A DNA stretch of 64,000 nucleotides from Hyphococcus sp. (GCA_021776335.1 JAJFGB010000009.1:62001-126000), one strand, 5' to 3'. Counted from the first letter of the stretch, positions 46,088-55,837 are shown. A program made the numbers and translations. The notes: generated by a model not told the origin, from the sequence alone.

Positions 46088-47752
46088 ATGCACCGTGAAT
46101 CCTTGGCGATTGGCGCCGTTCTTCTTATTTCTTTTCTTTTGGTGGGCTGCCGTAATCCAGACGGACAGCCCTCTCGTGTAAAAATTGGCAATATTGTAAT
46201 CGAAATCCCGCAACGCAACCGGATCGCGTCACTAAGTCCGGACGGCGCGCTGTTGGCATATGATATATTTGAAAACGGCCAGGATTTGGTCAAAATCAGA
46301 AATCTCAACACCGAACAAGAGAAAGTTCTTTCCCTTGAGGGGATGAATTTGAAAGCGCCAAAATGGTCGCCCGACGGCGGCAGCATACTGATGCATGGTA
46401 TAACACAGGATGCTGTGCAGCTCGTTCAATATATTCCTTCAACCGGAAAATTCGTATCTCTAACAAGGTTGGAGCAAAGCGCATCTCGCGGGGATTGGCA
46501 TCCGGATGGGCGCAAGATCGCCTATGTTAGCGACGTAAGCGGCAGTTATGATATTTTTGTTTTGGATCTGGAAACGCAGCGTCACAGCAAAATTACAACA
46601 AATCCCGGTAATGAATACTGGCCGCGCTGGTCGCCTGATGGCGCAAAAATAGCATTTTATCATACATGGAATGAATGGACCAATCTCGCCATCGTCACCG
46701 TTGCGACTGGGCGTGTTGAAGGGTTGACCGATAATGAGCACGAAGATTATCGACCGATATTCTCAATGGATGGCGGCGCGCTCTATTTCCTATCTGATCG
46801 ATGGAATGATGGCGGCATTGGATATTATGATCTTGAGACCGATGAAGTCGCGAATATTGGCCCTGGCATCCAGGATGCGGATTACATCATTCCGTTATCG
46901 GATGGTTCAGGACTTTTTCACGCTCTGCAAATCATAAGAAACACTTACGAAATTTCTCGGCACGGAACGAGGTCGGAAATCCAGTCCGGAGAGGGTGATC
47001 GATCAGGAATTGCGTTGACCCCGAACGGCGATCGGCTGGTCTATGCGGCTTGGCATGAGAATTCTCGGCAAATCTTCTCCATGAATTTGGATGGCAGCGA
47101 TATCAAGCGTCACACGGACACACGCCATCATTATGCGAGTCCATTTTACACGCAGGACGGTGCTTTGTGGGTGTTGCGCAGCGGCGGTGACTACCAGCAT
47201 TCGCGCCTGGGCGTGCTGGACCTCGATAGCGGCGAATATGTTGAAAAAGACGATTCGCCTTCGACACGCATGCCAGCCGCCTGTGGCGACCACATTTATT
47301 TTCTTTCCTCAAATGTTGCCTACCAGAGCACGATGACATTGTTCGAGTTAGATTATCGAACCGGGGCAAAGCGACGGGTGACCGATCGTTCGATCGAGGT
47401 AGGGGGCATTGACTGTGCGCCCGACGGGCGAATTTTGGCGGCGATTGATTTCGACGGAGACGTGGATTTGGCGATGATCGAACCAAAAAGCGGAAACGTT
47501 ACACGCTTTTTGGAATTAGAAGGCACGCAGATCGATCCGGCGGTGTCTCCCGACGGAGGTCGAATAGCTTTTGCGACGCGTGATGGAAATTATTTTCAGG
47601 TTGCCGTCGTCGACCGCGCATCTCCTGACAGTGTGAGCAATATTTCCGCAGACGCCGGTCAGCACCGCCATCCCGTTTGGCTGTCCGATGATGCGTTGAT
47701 ATGGGTAAAGGAGCAGGCCTCAACGCGCTGGGTCATATCAACCTTTGAGTAA
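46088..47752 (+). CDS. PD40/TolB-like beta-propeller lipoprotein
   Basis: 554 residues from the ATG at 46088 (AAAAGG upstream). The lipoprotein signal is LISFLLVG-Cys. The rest consists of blade repeats with the PD40 pattern SPDG..I: KWSPDGGSILMHG, WHPDGRKIAYVSD, RWSPDGAKIAFYHT, IFSMDGGALYFLSD, ALTPNGDRLVYAA, AVSPDGGRIAFATRD. No peptidase or other catalytic domain follows, so it is probably a binding or scaffold protein on the periplasmic side. An upstream in-frame extension has no signal peptide at its end and is discarded. Confidence 0.85.
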   Translation: MHRESLAIGAVLLISFLLVGCRNPDGQPSRVKIGNIVIEIPQRNRIASLSPDGALLAYDIFENGQDLVKIRNLNTEQEKVLSLEGMNLKAPKWSPDGGSILMHGITQDAVQLVQYIPSTGKFVSLTRLEQSASRGDWHPDGRKIAYVSDVSGSYDIFVLDLETQRHSKITTNPGNEYWPRWSPDGAKIAFYHTWNEWTNLAIVTVATGRVEGLTDNEHEDYRPIFSMDGGALYFLSDRWNDGGIGYYDLETDEVANIGPGIQDADYIIPLSDGSGLFHALQIIRNTYEISRHGTRSEIQSGEGDRSGIALTPNGDRLVYAAWHENSRQIFSMNLDGSDIKRHTDTRHHYASPFYTQDGALWVLRSGGDYQHSRLGVLDLDSGEYVEKDDSPSTRMPAACGDHIYFLSSNVAYQSTMTLFELDYRTGAKRRVTDRSIEVGGIDCAPDGRILAAIDFDGDVDLAMIEPKSGNVTRFLELEGTQIDPAVSPDGGRIAFATRDGNYFQVAVVDRASPDSVSNISADAGQHRHPVWLSDDALIWVKEQASTRWVISTFE

Positions 47753-47801
47753 ACCGATCAAATCAAGGGGTGTGCGCGGTGGGATTGTTTTTTGAACGAC
47801 C

Positions 47802-48686
47802 TCAGGTTTTTACAAACAGTAAAACCGGCCAAGTCGGCTGATCGAGCCGGTTGATGAGACGAAATCCGGCGGCTTCGTATGCGTCGGTCACGCCGGCTTC
47901 CTGCTCACTCATCAGCCCGGCCAGCATGACACGACCATTCTTTGCGACATGATCGGCCATCCCGGGAGCCAATTCCGAGAGCGGCCCGGCAAGTATATTG
48001 GCAAAGACAAAATCGAAGGGCGCCGCTGCAGCGATGTCGGGATGATCGAAACCGGCGGCTGTGACGGTTTTGATATTATCGCCGACGTCATTCATGGCCG
48101 CATTTTCTGCTGCGATGGAAGTTGAATTTTCATCGATGTCGCTGGCCAGTAACGTACGGCCCCATAATTTCGCCGCCGCGACGGAAAGGACCGCGGAGCC
48201 ACATCCAAGATCTAATATTGATTTTGGTGCAAAACCAGCAAATCGATCGAGGAGGGTCAGGCACCCAGCCGTTGTCGGATGATGGCCGGTGCCGAAAGCC
48301 TGATTAGCATCGATCCGGATGGGAATGTCGCCGTCCGCGTTTGGCAATTTGTCCGCATCGTGAACGCCATAAAGAACAAATCGTCCGGCGCGGACAATGC
48401 CAAGTCCTTCGAGCGAATGCGCGACCCAATCAACGTCCGGCAGTTCTTCCATATCGCCAGGATCAAACCCACCATGTTCGCTGACCAGCGCGTTGATCGC
48501 ATCCATATCCGGAGCGGCTTCAAAATACGCTTCAAGACACCAGGCGCTGTCGCCATCCTCGACTGTTGCATCGTTTTTGGTCAGGCTAACGGCGCCTGCC
48601 GGCGGCCAAAGAAATTCGTGCAAGGCGTCGCCCGCGGCTTCGAGGCGCGCGCGGTCGCCGCGCCATGTGATTTTGCAAGACGGCAT
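47802..48686 (-). CDS. prmA: Ribosomal protein L11 methyltransferase
   Basis: 294 residues. It trimethylates L11. Support: IRIDANQAFGTGHHPTTAGCL (PrmA signature), SILDLGCGSAVLSVAAAKL (SAM loop), NILAGPLSELAP and GLMSEQEAGV. It ends 50 bp from the convergent propeller gene and starts 15 bp after the AhpD-like gene, with which it is probably co-transcribed. Confidence 0.95.
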   Translation of the reverse strand: MPSCKITWRGDRARLEAAGDALHEFLWPPAGAVSLTKNDATVEDGDSAWCLEAYFEAAPDMDAINALVSEHGGFDPGDMEELPDVDWVAHSLEGLGIVRAGRFVLYGVHDADKLPNADGDIPIRIDANQAFGTGHHPTTAGCLTLLDRFAGFAPKSILDLGCGSAVLSVAAAKLWGRTLLASDIDENSTSIAAENAAMNDVGDNIKTVTAAGFDHPDIAAAAPFDFVFANILAGPLSELAPGMADHVAKNGRVMLAGLMSEQEAGVTDAYEAAGFRLINRLDQPTWPVLLFVKT

Positions 48687-48700
48687 TTATGATTTGTCCG

Positions 48701-49180
48701 TCATTGATGGCCCCAGTCATCTTCATCGTTATTGTTGTTGGGCGACAGGCCAAGTTGATCACCTTCGGTTGTGACGCCGAGCCCTAATACCGTACGGTTA
48801 GCGTAACAGAAATAAGCAGCGACCTGGTTGATCTCAAGAATTTCGCCATCATTCCAGCCTGCGGTGCGCAATTGATCAATATCGTTCGCGCCAATCGATG
48901 CCGGCGCAGCGGTTAACATGGCGGCATAATGCAATGCGGAGATTTCCTTCGGCGAAAGCGACGGCGTTTCGACCGAGCTGCTGTCGAGCGCATCTGTCAA
49001 CGCTGACTTGATCGCGATGGCTTTGTCATCGTCGTTCAAAAGTTTGCGCAGGCCTTCAAAATGATGGGCTACGCAATAATCACATCGATTAATCAGGCTT
49101 ACATAAACACCGATGGTTTCAAGCAACCATTTTGGTGTAGTGTTGGCGCGATGATGCAGGACATTTTTATAAAGCGACAT
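48701..49180 (-). CDS. AhpD/carboxymuconolactone-decarboxylase-like peroxidase-related protein
   Basis: 159 residues from the first canonical start (ATG at 49180). The site is Cys-Asp-Tyr-Cys in NRCDYCVAHHFEG, with the His pair of AhpD-like proteins, and a second domain part AGWNDGEILEINQVAAYFCYANR. Such proteins reduce peroxides through the Cys pair. The reading frame continues upstream without a stop to at least 49330 and encodes family-like sequence (RISTITF at its head, then RLKSIYARIKGPDGR and NILTAHSLRP), but no ATG, GTG or TTG occurs there. Either an unusual start (ATC at 49330 or nearby) is used, or the start codon was lost. uvrD ends at 49342. Confidence 0.8.
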   Translation of the reverse strand: MSLYKNVLHHRANTTPKWLLETIGVYVSLINRCDYCVAHHFEGLRKLLNDDDKAIAIKSALTDALDSSSVETPSLSPKEISALHYAAMLTAAPASIGANDIDQLRTAGWNDGEILEINQVAAYFCYANRTVLGLGVTTEGDQLGLSPNNNNDEDDWGHQ

Positions 49181-49341
49181 ATGCCCTTCGAGCGACGCCG
49201 GGCGCAGGCTGTGAGCGGTCAGGATGTTGTCGATGCGGCCATCGGGTCCTTTGATGCGCGCGTAAATTGATTTGAGCCGCCCCTCGGCGCTGTCAGGTAA
49301 TATGGTTTTGATAAAAGTGATGGTGCTGATCCTGTTGCTGG

Positions 49342-51684
49342 TTACGTTGCTTCGACAAATGTATCGATTACTTTTTTCGGGCCGGAATGTTCAAAGTCAA
49401 CCGTGAGCTTCTGGCCTTCGACAGAGGAAATTTTTCCGTAACCAAATTTCTGGTGAAAGACGCGGGCGCCAACTTTAAATTTGGATATTCCCGGCGCGCT
49501 GACGGATATCGTATTGGCGCGACCTTCGATCAATGGCGCCGCAGAGGCGGCGCGATTGTTCGCTGCACGCGCGCGGCGCCAGCCGGGATTGTCGTAATAG
49601 GCGTCTTCCTTCAGTTTTGCGCCATCGAAGGATGAATGGCTTGCAAGACTTTCCGCTGTATTGCCGTAAAGGCCTGGTTCAGAAGCGACTTCCACATATT
49701 CCTCGGGCAGCTCGTCGATAAACCGTGACGGGATGGCGGTTTGCCATCGCCCGTAAATCTGGCGGTTTGCGGCAAAGGAGATACGGCAGCTTTCTTCGGC
49801 GCGGGTGATGCCTACATAGCCGAGGCGGCGTTCTTCTTCGAGGGCGACGGCGCCTTTTTCGTCGAGTGAGCGTTGGGACGGAAAAATACCTTCTTCCCAT
49901 CCCGGCAGGAATACGACGGGAAATTCCAGTCCCTTTGCAGCGTGAAGCGTCATCAGCCAGACTTGGCCTTCGCCCGTGTCTTCGTTGAGTTCGGACACCA
50001 GGGCGACATGGTCGAGATACCCTTCGAGCGTATCAAATTCCGATACCGCCTGGATCAGTTCCTTAAGGTTGTCGAGTTTGCCCGGCGCTGTGGGCGATTT
50101 TGAATTCTTCCACATATCAATATAGCCGGATTCTTCGAGCACGAGTTCGGCAAGGTCCGCCGGCGCCATGTCTTTGGCGTCACGCGCCCAGCGATCTATC
50201 GTGTCGACAAAATTCACAAGTGATCGGCGCGCAGCCGCGCGTAGTTCATCGCTTTCCAGCGCATGGCGTGCGGCGATCATCAATGGAACATTTTTGGCGC
50301 GCGCAAGCTTGTGTAAAACCTGCAACGCCTTGTCGCCAAGCCCACGGCGCGGTTTATTGATGATCCGGTCAAAGGCAAGGTCGTTATCCTGGCTGCGGAG
50401 CAGCCGCAGATAAGCAAGGGCGTCGCGGTTCTCCTCACGCTCATAAAAACGAGGACCGCCCACAACGCGATAGGCGAGGCCAAGCATGTTAAAGCGCTCT
50501 TCAAAAGCGCGCATTTGAAATGATGCGCGCACCAGCACGGCCATGTCGTTGAGCGATCGGCCTTTGCTCTGTTCCGCTTCGATATCATCGCCAATAAGGC
50601 GCGCTTCTTCCTCGCCGTCCCAGACACCGCGGATTTTGACGTTTTCGCCTTCATCGAGATCGGTCCACAGGGTTTTGCCAAGGCGATCCTTGTTCGCGGC
50701 GATCAGCCCTGAAGCGGCGCCAAGAATAGACGGGGTTGAGCGATAATTGCGCTCAAGGCGAATAACTTGCGCGCCGGGAAAATCTTTTTCAAAGCGTAGA
50801 ATATTTTCCACCTCGGCGCCGCGCCAGCCATAAATCGACTGATCATCGTCGCCAACGCAGCAGATATTTTTATGGCTTTGCGCGAGCAGGCGCAGCCAAA
50901 GATATTGCGCGACATTGGTGTCCTGATATTCGTCGACCAGCATATAGGAAAAGCGCCGCTGATACTCGGCGAGCACATCTGCATTATTTTGAAAGATCGT
51001 TAGGTTGTGCACCAGAAGGTCACCGAAATCAGCGGCGTTTAACGTCGTGAGGCGCGCCTGATAGGCTTTGTAAAGATCGATCCCTTTGCCGTCGGCGAAA
51101 TGATACGCCTCATTGGTCGGCACCTTGTCGGGCATGAGGCCCCGGTTTTTCCATCCGTCAATCACCGTCGCAAGGCCGCGTCCGGTCCAGCGTTTTTCGT
51201 CAAGGCCTGCCGCTTCGATAACCTGTTTTGCCAGCCGCGTCTGGTCATCGGCGTCGAGGATGGTGAATGAAGATTTCAGGCCGACGAGCTCAGCGTGACG
51301 GCGCAGTATTTGTGCGGCGATGGAGTGAAACGTGCCGAGCCACTTCATGCCCTCGACACGGTCGCCCACAAGCTTTTCAATCCGCGCCTTCATCTCCCGG
51401 GCGGCCTTGTTGGTGAATGTAACGGCCAGGATCTGCCAGGGCTGGGCGCGGCCGGTAAAAAGCAGATGAGCGAGGCGGGTCGTCAAGGCGCGGGTCTTGC
51501 CGGTGCCGGCCCCGGCGAGCATTAGCACCGGTCCTTCTGTTGCGAGCACAGCGGCGCGCTGTTCGTCGTTCAGATCATCAAGATAAGGCGTTGATCCAGC
51601 TTGGCTTTCACCACGCGCGCCGGCCCGCGCTACGGCCATGGCGCGCTCGGAAATGGACAGCTTGTGATCTGGTTCGGCGCTCAT
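49342..51684 (-). CDS. uvrD: UvrD/PcrA-type DNA helicase II
   Basis: 780 residues. SF1A helicase for nucleotide-excision and mismatch repair. Motifs: LNDEQRAAVLATEGPVLMLAGAGTGKT (Q and Walker A, quoted in part), VTFTNKAAREMKAR, FGDLLVHNL, LVDEYQDTN (II), VGDDDQSIYGWRGA (III), RLERNYRST (IV), TLHAAKGLEFPVVFLPG (V), YVGITRA (VI). The C-terminal 70 residues carry the PcrA-type Tudor-like end (FHQKFGYGKISSVEG), which binds RNA polymerase in homologues. It has a 40-residue extra N-terminus. Confidence 0.96.
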   Translation of the reverse strand: MSAEPDHKLSISERAMAVARAGARGESQAGSTPYLDDLNDEQRAAVLATEGPVLMLAGAGTGKTRALTTRLAHLLFTGRAQPWQILAVTFTNKAAREMKARIEKLVGDRVEGMKWLGTFHSIAAQILRRHAELVGLKSSFTILDADDQTRLAKQVIEAAGLDEKRWTGRGLATVIDGWKNRGLMPDKVPTNEAYHFADGKGIDLYKAYQARLTTLNAADFGDLLVHNLTIFQNNADVLAEYQRRFSYMLVDEYQDTNVAQYLWLRLLAQSHKNICCVGDDDQSIYGWRGAEVENILRFEKDFPGAQVIRLERNYRSTPSILGAASGLIAANKDRLGKTLWTDLDEGENVKIRGVWDGEEEARLIGDDIEAEQSKGRSLNDMAVLVRASFQMRAFEERFNMLGLAYRVVGGPRFYEREENRDALAYLRLLRSQDNDLAFDRIINKPRRGLGDKALQVLHKLARAKNVPLMIAARHALESDELRAAARRSLVNFVDTIDRWARDAKDMAPADLAELVLEESGYIDMWKNSKSPTAPGKLDNLKELIQAVSEFDTLEGYLDHVALVSELNEDTGEGQVWLMTLHAAKGLEFPVVFLPGWEEGIFPSQRSLDEKGAVALEEERRLGYVGITRAEESCRISFAANRQIYGRWQTAIPSRFIDELPEEYVEVASEPGLYGNTAESLASHSSFDGAKLKEDAYYDNPGWRRARAANNRAASAAPLIEGRANTISVSAPGISKFKVGARVFHQKFGYGKISSVEGQKLTVDFEHSGPKKVIDTFVEAT

Positions 51685-51824
51685 GCCTGCATCCTACTTA
51701 AATGAGAACGATTCTGGAACATCCTGACATATTGGGTATCGTGGAATTTGCAATATGGCTCAAAATAAGGGTTATAAGGGTGCTGTAGGGAGAGTGGGTA
51801 ATTTTAGGGAAAGGAGACAACCGG

Positions 51825-52160
51825 ATGGCCGGTAAATTTGAACTCTACAAGGATAAAGCAGGCGAATTCCGCTTTCGCTTGAAGGCGGGCAATGGCGAGA
51901 ACATTCTTGCCAGCGAGGGCTATAAGGAAAAAGACAGTGCTGAAAACGGCATTGCGTCGGTCAGGAAAAACGCCGCTGATGAAGCGCGTTTTGAGATCAA
52001 AGAGTCCACAAGCGGCAAGCCTTATTTTGTGTTGAAGGCGGGGAACCACCAGGTGATTGGGCAGTCGCAGATGTATGATTCAGAAGGCGGCGCCAAAAGC
52101 GGTGTTCAGTCGGTGATGAATGCAGCGCCGGATGCATCATTGGATGATCAGACAGCGTAA
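51825..52160 (+). CDS. YegP-like protein, two DUF1508 repeats
   Basis: 111 residues. Two copies of the DUF1508 unit: GKFELYKDKAGEFRFRLKA..NILASEGYKEK and ARFEIKESTSGKPYFVLKAGN..VIGQSQMYDSE, each followed by a helix with GI.SVRKNA/GVQSVMNAA. Function is unknown. AAGGAG sits before the ATG. A terminator follows 29 bases after the stop. Confidence 0.93.
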   Translation: MAGKFELYKDKAGEFRFRLKAGNGENILASEGYKEKDSAENGIASVRKNAADEARFEIKESTSGKPYFVLKAGNHQVIGQSQMYDSEGGAKSGVQSVMNAAPDASLDDQTA

Positions 52161-52188
52161 ACCCATAACAATTATCGCATAACAAGAA

Positions 52189-52220
52189 AACGCCGCCTTG
52201 TGTTGAGGGCGGCGTTTTTT
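52189..52220 (+). terminator. Rho-independent terminator after the YegP-like gene
   Basis: AACGCCGCC (52189-52197) pairs with GGCGGCGTT (52208-52216) around a 10-base loop, and the T-run extends to 52220. It stands between the YegP-like gene and the acetyltransferase gene. Confidence 0.9.
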
Positions 52221-52253
52221 GCGTTTCAGCGCGAAGAGAGCCTATTACTACGT

Positions 52254-52805
52254 ATGGCAAATTCTGTTTTCACTCATCGTTTGGCGCAAACATCGGATAC
52301 GCCCGCCATCATTAGCCTGATGCAGGCGTCGATCGCGGAGAATATGAAAGACTTTTTATCGGCAGAGGAAATCAAAGCCGCCCAGGAAACCATGGGGCTC
52401 GATACGACCCTCATAGAAGACCAGACCTATATCATTATTGAGACCATTCACGAGGGTGAGACGATCGTGGTCGGTTGCGGCGGGTGGGGCAAACGCCGAA
52501 CGCTTTATGGCGGCAATCATACCAAGGGCCGCGATGACAGCTTTGCCGACCCGGCCATGGACGCCGCTCGCATTCGTGCCATGTACACACATCCCGACTG
52601 GACAAGACGCGGAATTGGCGCGCTGTTGCTTGATCTCGGTGAGGAAGCGGCGCGTGAGGCTGGTTTCAAGAAGATTGAGCTTGGCTCGACCTTGCCCGGG
52701 GAGCCGCTTTATCGTGCGCGAGGCTATGTGGAATTTGATCGCGAAGTCCAGACCGCAGCAAATGGATCGATCAATACGATCATCTCGATGCGCAAAGCAC
52801 TCTAA
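52254..52805 (+). CDS. GNAT-family N-acetyltransferase
   Basis: 183 residues. The acetyl-CoA loop is in THPDWTRRGIGALLLDLGEE (R-x-x-G-x-G/A pattern), with GFKKIELGSTLPGEPLYRARGYVEF as the closing GNAT strand. Acceptor unknown. The ATG at 52254 is chosen because codons upstream overlap the terminator. Its last four bases overlap the convergent DUF4286 gene. Confidence 0.9.
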   Translation: MANSVFTHRLAQTSDTPAIISLMQASIAENMKDFLSAEEIKAAQETMGLDTTLIEDQTYIIIETIHEGETIVVGCGGWGKRRTLYGGNHTKGRDDSFADPAMDAARIRAMYTHPDWTRRGIGALLLDLGEEAAREAGFKKIELGSTLPGEPLYRARGYVEFDREVQTAANGSINTIISMRKAL

Positions 52806-53119
52806 GTCCCGCTTCTGTTTTGCACGAGCAAAATTCGGCGCATCGCTTTGATCTTGTCGCCAAACCGCTTGACGCCATCAGCGCGCATTTCCTGCGCAGG
52901 CCCTGCAAGGTAAGCGTTCATCGCTGTCATGTCGCGCAGGCGATAATGGCAGGTAATTTCGTTTTCATCTTCGGTATTGAAAAACCAATCGGCTGAATGG
53001 AACCCGTCGAAAGCCAGCATCGCATCCATATGGGGGGCGAGCCATGTCAGATAGTCTTCGCGCACTTCCGGTGCGACGGCGATGATGACTTCGTAGAGGA
53101 TTTTTCCATTTGTGCTCAC
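52802..53119 (-). CDS. DUF4286 family protein
   Basis: 105 residues if GTG at 53119 is the start; an ATG at 53158 would overlap the gene upstream. The ferredoxin-like fold of DUF4286 shows as ILYEVIIAVAPEVREDYLTWLAPHMDAMLA (in part), FHSADWFFN, ITCHYRLRDMTAMNAYL and a basic end. Function is unknown. It follows the secreted protein gene on the same strand. Confidence 0.82.
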   Translation of the reverse strand: MSTNGKILYEVIIAVAPEVREDYLTWLAPHMDAMLAFDGFHSADWFFNTEDENEITCHYRLRDMTAMNAYLAGPAQEMRADGVKRFGDKIKAMRRILLVQNRSGT

Positions 53120-53132
53120 GACAATTTCTCGA

Positions 53133-53945
53133 TTATGGCGCCTGCGCATCATCGCCATCGCTGGACGGCTCGGTAAAGTCTTTCAACGCTTCCTCGCAGC
53201 GATCATCGACAAAAGCGACATCGTCAATCAGGAACCGCAAAATCTTTCTTGCTTCCGCGCCGTCCTTGCTACGCATGCCGATGGAAATCTTGCTGGCGCG
53301 TTCGCCCAGATAATAAGCGCCTGCCATATGGCGCCAGCGTATCGTGTCCTTCGTCCATTCAAAATCGACCTTTGCCGGCGCCAGCTTTACGCCAGCCGCT
53401 GTCCAGCCATTGATGGTGAGTTCAAACGGTTCGCCTTCTTTACCGCCGGTTGGATAAATCGCCATGGCGACGACGCAGATTGGTTTGGCAAACTCGATCA
53501 CCAGCGGCTTGTTTAGATAGTCCAGATAACCGGCGGAAAACCTGCCACTTGGCGCTGCTTCATAGGTGCACATGGAATCATATTGAAAATGGCGCTGGCC
53601 TTCACAGATCTGGCGCGTCAGCCCGGCGGCGAATGTCACGCCAAATTCGTCTTTGTAAGCTGTGCTGATTTCATCGCCATGAGCCCCTGGCGGCGTCTCG
53701 AATGTGACAACTGCATAGGGAGGGTCGTCTGCGGCTTTCGCAGCGTCACCCACTAATGAAATTGCACCGGTTGTCGTTGCCGGGTTTGTGTCGCGATCAG
53801 GATCAGCGCCGATACCATTTTCGTGCACCTGATCGCTGCTGTGATCATGGCCGCCTGCGGGCCCTTCTTCATGCGGATGAGCGATAGCACTTGCCCCTGC
53901 CAGGAAAGCAGCGCTTAAAACCGGATAGATAATATTGCGGTTCAT
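53133..53945 (-). CDS. Secreted protein with His-rich N-terminus, function unknown
   Basis: 270 residues from the ATG at 53945 (GGGGAC upstream). The signal peptide ends near AIA; the mature N-terminus is HPHEEGPAGGHDHSSDQVHE, a metal-binding-like His cluster. The rest appears beta-rich with two Cys (ICEGQRHFQYDSMC) and IEFAKPICVVAMAIYPTGG, then FDFEWT-like and FLIDDVAFVDDRCEE. The second half resembles carbohydrate-binding-like secreted domains seen in marine alphaproteobacteria (weak). No family is recognised with confidence. Confidence 0.75.
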   Translation of the reverse strand: MNRNIIYPVLSAAFLAGASAIAHPHEEGPAGGHDHSSDQVHENGIGADPDRDTNPATTTGAISLVGDAAKAADDPPYAVVTFETPPGAHGDEISTAYKDEFGVTFAAGLTRQICEGQRHFQYDSMCTYEAAPSGRFSAGYLDYLNKPLVIEFAKPICVVAMAIYPTGGKEGEPFELTINGWTAAGVKLAPAKVDFEWTKDTIRWRHMAGAYYLGERASKISIGMRSKDGAEARKILRFLIDDVAFVDDRCEEALKDFTEPSSDGDDAQAP

Positions 53946-54163
53946 GATTTTGTCCCCGGTGCAATGATACACCGGCTTGGCGGTGCCTCCAACTCTGTGA
54001 GCCATCAGGGAAGCGTTTGTTTTCTTTCAGTAATTCGCGTGCAGGGAGATTTTTCCAAAAACTGACTGGATTTCCCACGAGCAGAAGGTTTCACGCGACG
54101 AACCGCAGTTGACGATGCTTGAGGCGACAGTGCTAACTCGCGCGAGCAAAACAGGGGCTATTT

Positions 54164-55831
54164 ATGATGATGCGAAGCAGCGTCCTTCTGGTGGGCGGAT
54201 ATCTGGCGCTTTCAGCGTGTGGAAATGTTGATGCGCAGATTGATCCCGCGGCGACAGCAGCAGCGGCGATTGCCTCAGGGGAGGCGACAGTTGCAGCCCG
54301 CATTGAAGCGGATGTTGTTTATCTCGCGGATGATGCGCGCGAGGGCCGCGAGGCAGGGACATCGGGTTATGAAAGTGCAGCGCAATACGTCGCTGCACGA
54401 CTGGCGACGATGGGTCTTGAACCCGCGGGCGATGATGGTTGGTTTCAACAGGTTCCGCTGCGTGCAGCGACGCCTGTGCTGGAAGCGGCGGCGATATCGA
54501 TGACGGGCGCCGACGGGGTGACAACGATGCTCGCGCATCTTGATGATTTCCGTGTTTTTCCATCTCTTGATGCGACGTCCTTCGACATTACAGCGCCCAC
54601 TGTTTTTGTCGGCTTTGGCGTTCACGCGCCCGACGCCGGGCATGATGACTATGAGGGTCTCGATCTCAACGGAAAGGTTGCTGTTTATTTTCAAGGCGCG
54701 CCGGATTTCTTCGACAGCGAACAGCGCGCTCATTACGGTTCGGGTTCGTCCAAATCAAAAGAGGCGGCTGCACGCGGCGCGGTGGGGACGATCTCACTGA
54801 TGACGACCGAGCGTCAGACCCGCACACCGTGGGCGCAGTTTATCTCAAATCCGTCGCGGGTTTCCATGACTTGGGTTGGGCCTGACGGACAGGCGGATAT
54901 TTCGGGGCCTGGTCTCAAAGGCAGCGCAACGCTGCACCCTGACAAAGCGGCGATGTTGTTTGAGGGCGCTGCGGGATCTTATGCAGAAGCATTGGCTGAA
55001 GCCGATGCAGAAGGTGTTGCGCCGAAAGGGTTTGATCTTGCTGCGACTGTTTCAATTGCGGGTGGGGTTTCTTTTGAAGATGTTGATAGTCCCAACGTTG
55101 CCGGGATGATCCCTGGCGCTGATCCGGCATTGAAAGCTGAATATGTGGTTCTGAGCGCCCATCTCGATCACACCGGCATTAATCAAAGTCTGGTGGAGGA
55201 AGGAAAAGACGGTCTTAACAATGGCGCCATGGACAACGCCCTCGGCGTTGCAACAATGCTGGAAGTCGCGAGCCGGCTGATGGAAGGTGCGCCGCCTTCA
55301 CGCAGTGTGATTGTTCTGGCGGTGACGGCAGAAGAAAAAGGCCTTCTCGGTGCTGATTATTTTGCGCATTTCCCAACTGTCGCCAAGGAAGCGATTGTAG
55401 CCAATGTTAATCTCGACATGCCGGTGATGTTGCATTCCTTCAGCGATGTCATCGCCTTTGGCGCGGAACATTCGTCGCTCGGTCCGATTACAAATGCGGC
55501 GGTCGCCGAAGCCGGGTTGGCGCTGGCGCCGGATCCATTCCCGCATCTTGGGGTCTTCACGCGTTCCGATCATTATAGATTTGTCGAGCAAGGCGTACCG
55601 GCGGTTTATTTGTTTCCCGGTTTTGCCAATGGCGGGGAGGAAAAATTCGGCAGCTTTATGGCTGAACATTATCACAAGCCGAGCGATGATCTTTCCCTGC
55701 CGATCCTTTACGAGGATGCGGCGCGGTTTGCGGATGTGAATTACCATATCGCATTGGACATCGCACAAAGCCCGGTGCGGCCGCATTGGAATGAAGGTGA
55801 CTTTTTCGGCGATCTTTTCGCTGACGATTGA
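54164..55831 (+). CDS. M28-family metallopeptidase lipoprotein with PA domain
   Basis: 555 residues. The lipoprotein signal GGYLALSA-Cys anchors it. A PA (protease-associated) insert lies near residues 140-260. The peptidase has the M28 metal ligands in order: VVLSAHLDHTG (His, Asp-type), NGAMDNALG (Asp), LAVTAEEKGLLG (catalytic Glu pair), VNLDMP (Asp) and EHYHKPSDD (His). It is an aminopeptidase-like zinc enzyme on the periplasmic side. Its 3' end is convergent with the SIMPL gene. Confidence 0.93.
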   Translation: MMMRSSVLLVGGYLALSACGNVDAQIDPAATAAAAIASGEATVAARIEADVVYLADDAREGREAGTSGYESAAQYVAARLATMGLEPAGDDGWFQQVPLRAATPVLEAAAISMTGADGVTTMLAHLDDFRVFPSLDATSFDITAPTVFVGFGVHAPDAGHDDYEGLDLNGKVAVYFQGAPDFFDSEQRAHYGSGSSKSKEAAARGAVGTISLMTTERQTRTPWAQFISNPSRVSMTWVGPDGQADISGPGLKGSATLHPDKAAMLFEGAAGSYAEALAEADAEGVAPKGFDLAATVSIAGGVSFEDVDSPNVAGMIPGADPALKAEYVVLSAHLDHTGINQSLVEEGKDGLNNGAMDNALGVATMLEVASRLMEGAPPSRSVIVLAVTAEEKGLLGADYFAHFPTVAKEAIVANVNLDMPVMLHSFSDVIAFGAEHSSLGPITNAAVAEAGLALAPDPFPHLGVFTRSDHYRFVEQGVPAVYLFPGFANGGEEKFGSFMAEHYHKPSDDLSLPILYEDAARFADVNYHIALDIAQSPVRPHWNEGDFFGDLFADD

Positions 55832-55837
55832 ACCGCA

